Below, piece after piece: positions 48,216-59,400 of a stretch of 64,000 bases of DNA (position 1 is its first letter; each line of letters opens with the position of its first letter). Under the pieces are notes generated by a model. It worked only from the letters and a program-made list of their open reading frames with translations, was not told where the DNA came from and searched no databases. The DNA is from Tachypleus tridentatus (Eukaryota > Arthropoda > Merostomata > Xiphosura > Limulidae). The position numbers and the translations under genes are program-made. The DNA lies in contig NC_134833.1 of the NCBI RefSeq assembly GCF_004210375.1, forward strand, positions 21,321,396 to 21,385,395. The letters run 5' to 3'.

Positions 48216-49404
48216 CAGAGGTCGTAACTATTTCCGAGTGTTTCAACTGTATTTACAAATAGTAAATATTACACAATTAACGAAGTGAACTTTACAACAA
48301 AGCTTACAATTCAAATTCCCCCTTTAAAACTTTAGACGAGTAAAACCTCTTTCACGGGTATTTGAATTATATATATTTTAATCAAATTTAGCTACGCCAT
48401 TTTTATTTCACTTATTAGTTTTTCAAAACAGCTGAGAAGGTTTATATTAAATCAGAAATAATATTCTCTTGACCATTTGATAAAAATAAAATCGTTGGTT
48501 GGTTCACAACAGTTTCAGGTGGTTCATTATATAATGGCTCAATTCGTTCAGATACATTACTTAACTTTGTACGTATCAAACTTAACTATAAACCCTTGCT
48601 GGTTTTTAATGTATATTTTTTTCAGTGAGCTGAAATCATTCACGTCGGTTTATACCGCGTAAAATGTCCTCAAAAATTCGTTCATTTGTAATATCCTTTA
48701 TTGTACGTGTTGATACAGTGGTCACCTCACCAATCTGTTTTTTTTTTTTTTTTAACCTGATTCTTTCAGGGGTATAATCTTTATGGTTATTTAGGGGCTT
48801 GTTTACCATATTCTATCTCTATACTTACTTGAGCAAAAATCTCCTAACAAACAATAACAAAGTTCGTAGTTTCAAAATATTACTGTTTTTAAGGGCGCAG
48901 TGATCTTTACGTATCGTTTTATCATAACAAAGAAAACTACATATATTGTGAAAAAAATATTATGTATCATGCAGTTATTAAAATAAATGTTCATTATGTT
49001 AGACAAATGTATAACCATTTTTACCCATTCTTTATTGTCATTAGTTTAGACAGTTTATTAACATATTGAGTTTACTCAAACTCATGACATGAATTTATCT
49101 GAATACCAATCAATCTGTGTTATAATGCGCATAATCCGTAACTCTATTACCTGTCTGTTTGTTATAGAATTACCTTCATTACTGGTGCACTTTTCAAAAT
49201 GTTCATGTTTACAAACTGTCTTAAGTTTTATTATTAGGGGACGGAGGGGAAGACGGGTAAATGTCCACCTGTTCTATTACCCAACAGAGGGCCAGCAAAA
49301 ATGTATAGAATATATAAAATCAATACTCAACGTTTAAGCAAAAATTAATCACACACTCAGTAATTATGCTTGTACGCCACTTTGGTGTTGTGATAGGTAT
49401 GTTT

Positions 49405-49512
49405 TATCTTATAGCAAAACCACATTGGGCTATCTACTGAGGCAACAGAGGTGAATTGAACCGCTGATTTTAGCGTCGTAAATCCGTAGACATACCGCTG
49501 TACTGGCGTGGA
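49405..49512 (-). mobile_element. SINE family C
   Basis: AAACCACATTGGGCTATC ... GTAGACATACCGCTGTACTG. Confidence 0.7.
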
Positions 49513-49784
49513 GCGTTATAAGATTCACAAATCAACATAATTCTTACTTACTACGCAAGATGGCGCCACTAACTATACCATTCATTTTATTTTTATTTAT
49601 ATTTATTCTTGGTCATTAATTGATTTATAGAAAATAAAAGTCACCCGATTCTTGTTGATTGAGGAGATGAAAATTTTGATTTTTGGAAAATAACGATTTA
49701 TGGGTTATGGATACTTCTATTTGAGATGGGGCTGGAAGATATTAATATCAGTGACAATCAAGTATCAATCTGCAATTCAACTGG

Positions 49785-49912
49785 TCTCCCAGTGGCACCG
49801 CGGTATCTTTATGAACTTACAACGCTTGAAACGGGGTTTCGATACCAGTAGTGGGCAGAACACACATTACCCATTGTGTAGCTTTTGTGCTTAATTCCAA
49901 ACAAACAAACAA
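49785..49912 (+). mobile_element. SINE family B
   Basis: CTCCCAGTGGCACCGCGGTA ... TGTAGCTTTTGTGCTTAATT. Confidence 0.75.
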
Positions 49913-50224
49913 TGCAACAAATGAAGTCTTAAAATTGATTCCGTTTTCTCCATTTTTAGATAAAGAAGAAAATCCAAAAGGGATCCCGCGGCCCAGGTCC
50001 AGCGTGATCCAGGTAGAAGTCAAGCGTTAATAACTTCGCATTATATAATACCAAAATAATGTCTCACACGACATCGTAGTGTATTCAAAGCACGGGCCAA
50101 TCCCGTTTTCGTTGTTTGTACTGTTCACTGTTCTAGGGTCTTCATTCAAGCCGACTGTCATTCTGAATTTCAGTTTACTTTATTATTTTATGTACAAATT
50201 ATTGAAATAACTACCTAAACTATT

Positions 50225-52005
50225 TGTTGTTATTTTTATATGTAAGACAGTATGTACGATAGCTCCACTTTAATCAGTTGTTATTCTTATATGTAAGAGA
50301 GTATGTACAATAGCTTCACTCTAATCTGTTGCTATTCTTATATGTAAGATAGTATGTACAATAGCTTCACTCTAATCTGTTGTTACTCTTGTATGTAAGA
50401 CAGTATGTACAATAGCTTCACTCTAATCTGTTGCTATTCTTATGTGTAAGACAGTATGTACAATAGCTTCACTCTAATCTGTTGTTATTCTTATGTGTAA
50501 GACAGTATGTACAATAGCTTCACTCTAATCTGTTGTTATTCTTATGTGTAAGATAGTATGTACAATAGCTTCACTTTAATCTGTTGTTACTCTTATATGT
50601 AAGACAGTATGTACAATAGCTTCACTCTAATCTGTTGCTATTCTTATGTGTAAGACAGTATGTACAATAGCTTCACTCTAATCTGTTGTTATTCTTATGT
50701 GTAAGACAGTATGTACAATAGCTTCACTCTAATCTGTTGCTATTCTTATGTGTAAGACAGTATGTACAATAGCTTCACTCTAATTTGTTGTTATTCTTAT
50801 GTGTAAGACAGTATGTACAATAGCTTCACTCTAATCTGTTGGTATTCTTATATGTAAGACAGTATGTACAATAGCTTCACTCTAATTTGTTGCTATTCTT
50901 ATGTGTAAGACAGTACGTACAATAGCTTCACTCTAATCTGTTGTTATTCTTATGTGTAAGACAGTATGTACAATAGCTTCACTCTAATTTGTTATTCTAT
51001 TGTGTAAGACAGTATGTACAATAGCTTTACTCTAATTTGTTGTTATTCTTATGTGTAAGACAGTATGTACAATAGCTTCACTCTAATCTGTTGTTATTCT
51101 TATATGTAAGACAGTATGTACAATAGCTTCACTCTAATTTGTTGTTACTCTTATGTGTAAGACAGTATGCACAATAGCTTCACTCTAATCTGTTGTTATT
51201 CTTATGTGTAAGACAATATGTACAATAGCTTCACTCTAATCTGTTGTTATTCTCATGTGTAAGACAGTATGTACAATAGCTTCACTCTAATTTGTTGTTA
51301 TTCTCATGTGTAAGACAGTATGTACAACAGCTTCACTCTAATTTGTTGTTATTCTTATGTGTAAGACAGTATGTACAACAGCTTCACTCTAATTTGTTGT
51401 TATTCTTATGTGTAAGACAGTATGTACAATAGCTTCACTCCAATTTGTTGTTGTTCTTATGTGTAAGACAGTATGTACAATAGCTTCACTCTAATCTGTT
51501 GTTATTCTTATGTGTAAGACAGTATGTACAATAGCTTCACTCTAATCTGTTGTTATTCTTATGTGTAAGACAGTATGTACAATAGCTTTACTCTAATCTG
51601 TTGTTATTCTTATATGTAAAACAGTATGTACAATAGCTTCACTCTAATTTGTTGTTATTCTTATGTGTAAGACAGTATGTACAATAGCTTTACTCTAATT
51701 TGTTGTTATTCTTATGTGTAAGACAGTATGTACAATAGCTTCACTCTAATTTGTTGTTATTCTTATGTGTAAGACAGTATGTACAATAGCTTCACTCTAA
51801 TTTGTTATTCTATTGTGTAAGACAGTATGTACAATAGCTTCACTCTAATTTGTTATTCTATTGTGTAAGACAGTATGTACAATAGCTTCACTCTAATTTG
51901 TTGTTATTCTTATGTGTAAGACAATATGTACAACAGCTTTACTCTAATTTGTTGTTATTCTTATGTGTAAGACAGTATGTACAATAGCTTCACTCTAATC
52001 TGTAT
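50225..52005. repeat. Minisatellite, 51 bp, about 35 copies
   Basis: Unit contains TAATCTGTTGTTATTCTTAT, GTGTAAGACAGTATGTACAA and TAGCTTCACTC. A few copies share a 3-bp deletion (GTTATTCTATTG). Confidence 0.95.
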
Positions 52006-53325
52006 ATCTTTATTAGTATATTTTTTCAGCAAATTCTGCTTGTTTTAATGTTAGTTTAAACAGTCATAAACTACGCCCTCTAAAGGTTGATTTATAATAA
52101 GAATTTATTTTGAGTTATACATCTTTAACAGTATTGTACTCTTTGGTTGCAGTTATCAATACTTGCTTTAGTTAACTTCAAAATATTTTATTCAACTCAA
52201 GCTTATGACTAATTATTTTAAGGATATTTTTCTATCAGAATTTCCTTTTAAATTCTTAACTTCTCGGCTTACTAGGACTCAGTTTGAGTGAGATTTATTT
52301 TCTTTTACTCTAAGAAAAATAAAGAGGTATGACTGAGGTATGATTCCATCAAGTGAACCAATTACTGCTGACAAAATTCATATTCTTAAAGTACAAACGC
52401 CTAAAACAACAGGGCTGAAGGGACACGTTCCCCCCATGTTCAGTTATTATACATAAAATATTCTTAACAACTATGTTAGTTAGACTTAGCTTTTTGTACG
52501 AACTGGTGGAGATATTCAATTTGTACATTATCAAACATCCAAGCTCGCCTCAAGAGATTTGGAATGTAAATGTGTAGGTTTTCAGATGAAAAGTTATACT
52601 GTTTTATTATTAGAAGGAACACACTGGTATATTATTTCTGTATATTTCTATGACAATGTAATAATGTCAGGTTTCTATGACAATGTAACAATGTCACGTT
52701 TCTATGACAATGTAACAATGTCAGGTATTAACAGTTGAAATAACATCAATGTTAGTAACGCATCTAATCATTAAGTTTAATTATAATAATTTTACATAAC
52801 TTTCCAAGGTGAAATCCGCAGATAGTATAAAATTAAACACATTTTCAATAAGACACTTTCCATGCTGAGAAAATAGTTTCTAGGAAAACCAATATAAGAC
52901 ACGCTGGCTCCTGATATTGACCGAGAGTGTTTATGGCGGGAATCATTCGACCAAAAATTCGTAAACGATAAAGATTTAATCTTTGTTTTAAGTCTTCGCT
53001 AGCAATGATCAAAACTTGCTGTTTCTGAACAAAACGATACAAGTTTACCGTTTCGAAACAAGATAACAGCTTTCAGTTCTGATCACCTGCTATAGCAATA
53101 CTGACGGAATATTCCATATTTTGAATGTTGTAACATCAAATTAGAAACGAACATGATCGGGTCAAACTCTTTGTGGCCGTGATAACTCCCTATCAACAAA
53201 GTGGTCGTTTATTTATGCTCAGAAGGTTTTCTGAGCATTTTCAGGACAAAGAAGTAAAGTTATCTTTGATTACTTTTTATCCGTGAGATGGCGTATTAAT
53301 CAGATTAAAGCTACCTCATCTTGGG
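52006..53325. other. Region downstream of protease 2
   Basis: Unique AT-rich sequence and one short tandem repeat; no gene recognised and no clear poly(A) signal next to the stop at 53326. Confidence 0.4.
52646..52727. repeat. Short tandem repeat, about 28 bp, three copies
   Basis: TTTCTATGACAATGTAACAA + TGTCAGG, three times. Confidence 0.88.
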
Positions 53326-53481
53326 CTATCGAATATTGACAGTTATCCAGTCCACAGTAGAAGAAACACGGTGATAAATTCCCGGTTGACGTGACTCTGC
53401 GCAACCAAATCCCGCAGAAATAATCCCAGCCAGTGTCCACTGATTGTTGAGGTACATGACGAAGGGACCACCGGAGTCACC
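53326..53481 (-). CDS. Protease 2 catalytic-Ser exon and stop
   Basis: The acceptor is ttctctatag, phase 0. It begins [15 protein letters not shown], continues [20 protein letters not shown] and ends WITVNIR then TAG. Length is 156 nt, the same as the last exon of protease 1. Confidence 0.92.
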   Translation of the reverse strand, partial: GDSGGPFVMYLNNQWTLAGIISAGFGCAESRQPGIYHRVSSTVDWITVNIR

Positions 53482-56400
53482 CTATAGAGAACCAGAAAAA
53501 TTAATTGGTGATTTAAATTATTTTGTAACTTCTTCATTTCAAAAAAAATGTTTCTGGTTATATAGCTTCTAGTAAAGTATTCGCCACAATAATATTTGTT
53601 TTAGAATTTCGCGAAAAGCTCCACGAGATCTATTTTCGATAGTCGTCCATAATTTAGCAGTGTAAGACTAAAGGAAAGGCAGCTAGTCATTACTACCCAC
53701 CGCCAACTCTTGGGCTACTCTTTTACCAACGAATGGTGGGATTGATGGTATATTATAACGTCCCCACGGCTGAAAGGGAGAGCAAGTTTGGTGTGACGGG
53801 GATTCGGACCTGCGACCCTCAGATTACGAGTCGAGCGCCCCTAACCACCTGGCCATCCCAGGCCTCGCCAAAAGAAGATTTACAATAGTTCACATTAGTG
53901 AACTAGCTGGGATATTAGTGAAGCCATAACTCAACCAACAATTTAAATCCAATCAAGCTTAGGGTATTGATACACTATTTCTCAACCAATAATTTAGATC
54001 CAATCAAGCTTAGGGTATTGATTACATTATTACTCAACCAATAATTTAGATCCAATCAAGCTTAGGGTATTGATTACACTATTACTCAACCAATAATTCA
54101 GATCCAATCAAGCTTAGAGTATTGATTACATTATTACTCAACCAATAATTTAGATCTAATCAAGCTTAGGGTATTGATTACACTATTACTCAACCAATAA
54201 TTTAGATCCAATCAAGCTTAAGGTATTGATTACACTATTACTCAACCAATAATTTAGATCCAATCAAGCTTAGGGTATTGATTACACTATTACTCAACCA
54301 ATAATTCAGATCCAATCAAGCTTAAGGTATTGATTACACTATTACTCAACCAATAATTCAGATCCAATCAAGTTTAGGGTATTGATTACACTATTACTCA
54401 AACAATAATTTAGATCCAATCAAGTTTAGGTTATTGATTACACTATTACTCAACCAATAATTTAGATCCAATCAAGCTTAAGGTACTGATTACACTATTA
54501 CTCAACCAATAATTCAGATCCAATCAAGCTTAGGGTATTGATTACACTATTACTCAACCAATAAATCAGATCCAATCAAACTTAGGGTATTGATTACACT
54601 ATTACTCAACAAATAATTTAGATCCAACCAAAATTTACGTTTTCCTGTTGGTCTGATTTTGATGAAACATATATATTCGTAAATCTTTGCTGATTATTAT
54701 TTGGAAAATAACATACGCTATACAGATAGTAGTAATATCATATTTATCAGCATATACATATGTGCTAGCAACTAATACTGTAGCAGAAACACCGCTCTAC
54801 AGGCGATTTTTTGTACTAATAATTACTAGTCATAGCATTCACATCTCATTCAAAATTTGAAAAAAAATGAACACGTACAGTCATGGTGAAAGCCATGTTC
54901 TTGTTGTGAGGAGTGATTTTTATTGAAAACTGTGTTCTGTGATAAAAAATAGTGTTGCACGTACCATCGTTACTTTTTAATTGTTTGAATCTTAAATACC
55001 CAAATTGTGAAATTTTGTTTGATGACACAGGAGTTTTGGTTACATACATAGATATTGACATACACTATACTCCCATTACAGCAAGATTATGTCTAGTAAT
55101 ATAGAATACTGACAACATAGAGAGTTGAATACACTATATTAAAGCGGTCTGGAATATGTAATTATAAAGTACGTAATAACCTTAGTTGATATGAAGTCTT
55201 AGTGGAACGAAGTGTATCAGAACTACGTTTACACTGTTTAGGTTTGATTAGGGGGTGTGATGTGACCGAAAATTACTTGCTTTTGTAAAGGGTATATAAC
55301 ATACCCTCCCCAATGTTAAACATTCATACACTTAGATCATAAAGGTTGTTCAGTTTCTGTAGTGCCACCTAGTAACATACAATAACCTCCTTACCTTGAC
55401 TATAGCATGTTGAACAGCTTATACGTGCTATGAGGTTAAATTCTGTACAAATATTGAAACAGATTTATTTGCTTTCCTTGCATTTCCCATGAAACTACTA
55501 GTAGCCAATCTATCGCTAATCATCCCTAATCTTTAACTGACAGATTACAGAGAAGGCAGCTAGTCATCAAACTAGTATTATTGATTGGTGAATTGTTACA
55601 GTGAAAGAAACTAGTATTATTGATTAGTGAATTGTTACAGTGAAAGAAACTAGTATTACTGATTCGTGAATTGTTACAGTGAAAGAAACTAGTATTATTG
55701 ATTAGTGAATTGTTACAGTGAAAGAAACTAGTATTACTGATTCGTGAATTGTTACAGTGAAAGAAACTAGTATTATTGATTAGTGAATTGTTACAGTGAA
55801 AGAAACTAGTATTACTGATTCGTGAATTGTTACAGTGAAAGAAACTAGTATTATTGATTAGTGAATTGTTACAGTGAAAGAAACTAGTATTATTGATTGG
55901 TGAATTGTTACAGTGAAAGAAACTAGTATTATTGATTAGTGAATTGTTACAGTGAAAGAAACTAGTATTACTGATTAGTGAATTGTTACAGTGAAAGAAA
56001 CTAGTATTACTGATTCGTGAATTGTTACAGTGAAAGAAACTAGTATTATTGATTAGTGAATTGTTACAGTGAAAGAAACTAGTATTGTTGAACAGAGAAC
56101 TGTTACAGTGAAAGAAACTACTATTGTTGAACAGAGAACCAACAAATAGTGGGATTGCCCGTTACTTATAACGACCCCACGACTGAAAAGGCGAACATGT
56201 TTGATGTGATGGGGATTTAAGCCTGTGACCCTCAGATTACGAGTCGAGCATCTTAACCACTTGGTCATGCTGAAGTTACTTATGGGGGAATACACATCTA
56301 AAACGTGAAGCACGTTTTCCCACATCTCTGTTATTTGTTTAGTACAATCTTAGTAGAGAAAGATATAAACCTATGTCCTGTGATTTGAATCTCTAACTCA

Positions 56401-59400
56401 CCACACATGCGTCTTTCAAGCCTTGTTCGTAACCCGCACACATCATTTCTGAATATATCCGGATGTTGATCCCCCGACTACGGTGCCATAATTCGCAGTC
56501 TTTGTTCTGAATCACGGGAACCTCCACTTTATGAAGAACTTGGGTGCCATATCTATTACCTAATTGATAACATTAAGATAATAAACTCAATATAGTTTTT
56601 TCTTCTTCTGCTAAGAGACAAAATTATGTATAACTAGAAGTTAAACGAACCTTTCCATTTTAATATTATTCATATATTAATAAAACAACTTATTTTCACT
56701 CGTGTGAATAGTTGTACATTTAAAAAGAACGCAAAAACAGAAAATATCAATTTTTTAGAAGTGATAAAAAATTGTGACAGTTTCACTATGACAAAATTAT
56801 GGCAAAGAAGCTGGACTTAGTTTCGAATGGGTACCCCATAATGTTTGATGCTGAACATTGTTCAAGAATTATAGTAACAATTTACTTATCTAAGCACCTT
56901 GTCCTTGGTCAGTTCCGTAGCCTGTAGCCGCACAGGTTAGGAACCCTAACCCTCTCACTGTAATTTACTCTAGCAGTGTGGCGATGTGTAAGTACAGACA
57001 ATATCTAATATGGTGGTTGTAGGATACAGTTTTAACAGTCAATTAGATGTCCGGAGAGTTTATAAAAAATGTTCACGTGTACTCTGTGCGCTAATACAGT
57101 AACATGCTCACACAGTGAAATGTCATCTTTGTACGGAATGGACGTCAGTAATGTATGCGTGGCTTCATTAGGTTCGCTTTGTTTTGAATTTCGCGCCAAG
57201 TTACACAAGGGATACCGGCGCTATTCGTCCCTCATTTAGTAACTCATTATTAAAAATAACTTGTACGTTATTAATACGAAGTTCCTGTTCCTTACTTAAG
57301 GCGGAGTCAGTCTTTCCCCAACCTGTAATGATCCCACTCATGCCTTCAAAGCTCATATTAAAAGGCGGTAAGCAGATGGGCAGAACGTGATCCTGAAAAT
57401 AAACCGGACGATCCAGGCGTAGTAAGGCCACGTCATAGCGGTCAGGGTTTGATGCAGAGAAACGAAAGCGAGGCTGTATCCTGATTTGACGAACACTGAA
57501 GTACTGGGGAGGCAGGCTTTGATAGCGCTGATCTTGGATGTCGTACACGCCCAGAACCACTGTGATGTCGTGAAGTCTTGCTCTACAAAAATCGTTCGAA
57601 CGAGTTCATTACCTTGTGCTATTTTTATCTTTATCCACAAATCTGGTATTAGTACTGGATTTTAAGTAGAACACTCAGAATTCTGAAACGTATATCACGT
57701 GCATTATAACTAAATATATATGCTTGTATTCAATAGATATTGTTCACTATGTAGCGTTAAGATGTTATATGTTTCAGAATTAAACGAGAGGTTAAAAGGT
57801 TCCTGAATTTCATTCACAATACACAACGATTCAAGCACAATTGAAGGTAAAATAACGTCTAAAATAATTTTTATTCTAAAGCTATTGCATTGTTTTCATT
57901 GTTCTAGAATAATGTTTTCCTACTTCTGTACAATATACATTAAATACATTTGTACCTAGAAAATGAAACACAAATCATTTGAAATTAAAACACAAAATAG
58001 GTTTTTTTGCTTGTTGTTTCCAGCACAAAAATCCGGAGCTCGAGTCCCTGGGGTGGACAGAGCTCAGATAGTGCTTATTATGTAGCTTTGAGCTAAAACA
58101 TACAAAAGCAGCAAAGAAACGCAAAATTACATAATGAGTTATGTGTGCTCTGACATCTACGGGAATCAAAACCTAATTTTTAGCATTCTAAACCTACGAC
58201 TTACTGCAGAGTCATCGATAGGACGACAAAAGTAGTAGTTATTATACTATGTACATAAAAAAAGTTATTTTTCATCTTTAATAAAATTAGGATCATTATT
58301 CGTTTTTACAGAAAAGTCACAAAAGGATAGCAGGTGCGTTCACCGCGTGGAAGCGAACCTAGGATTTTAGAGTTGAAAGTACGTAAACTTACCATTACCC
58401 CATCAGTGATATGATTATTGATTATACTAAAGTTTCTAAGTTTATCTACTGTTGTCCCTAATTTTGATCCGTTGATCAGAGAAAATGCAACTGATCAGTA
58501 GAACCCGTCATCAACAAGATCGAGGGCTACTCTTTGACCACTTTCTTATCCAAACTAATCGTCTTAAAGACGACATAAGTTATTGTTAAATAGATTTTAT
58601 CTCAAAGGACTTAAATCAGTTTAACTAGGTTTTTCCTTTTTATCTTAAAAACGACCTAACTTAGTTTTGATTAACTAATTTGTCACATCGGAAAATCCCC
58701 CCGCTAGTGCAGTGGTAGTGTTCGATTCCACTCGGTGGGCTTAGCAAATAGCCCGATGTGACTTTGCTATAAGAAAAATACACACACGCATCGTAAAACG
58801 ATTTTAATAAAACTTACTTGTAAACGCAATGTGCTGCTGTTACTACAAACTCTTTGCTGACAAGAGCGCCCCCACACTGCTGTCTGATAATTTTTATATG
58901 AGCCTAAAAAACAAGAAACATATTCTGATGAAACTTAATAAATCGGATGAACAACTACCAAGTGGTATACACACAAACACTTCATCATATTAGACAGAAG
59001 AAAAACATTAAGAAATAACTTGAGGATGTAATACTTAGTTAAAGACATGTTTTTCATATTTCTGCTCAAAAACATGAAAAAAACTGTCTTATAATAACCA
59101 CTTGTGCTTTGTGATGGCCCGGCATGGCCAAGCGTGTTAAGGCGTGCGACTCGTAATCTGAGGGTCGCGGGTTCGCATCCCCATCGCGCCAAACATGCTT
59201 GCCCTTTCAGCCGTGGGGGCGTTATAATGTGACGGTCAATCCCACTATTCGTTGGTAAAAGAGTAGCCCAAGAGTTGGCGGTGGATGGTGATGACTAGCT
59301 GCCTTCCCTCTAGTCTTACACTGCAAAATTAGGGACGGCTAGCACAGATAGCCCTCGAGTAGCTTTGTGCGAAATTCAAAACAATAAAAACAATAAACGC

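Larger units (their letters stand above)
47219..50224. other. Gene-free stretch with SINEs
   Basis: Outside the SINE copies, only short ORFs (60-82 codons) without recognisable features. A 20-base T-run lies near 48741. Confidence 0.4.

Noticed and set aside
49089-49337. 82-codon plus ORF
   Set aside because: No recognisable motif; surrounded by AT-rich repeat-bearing sequence.
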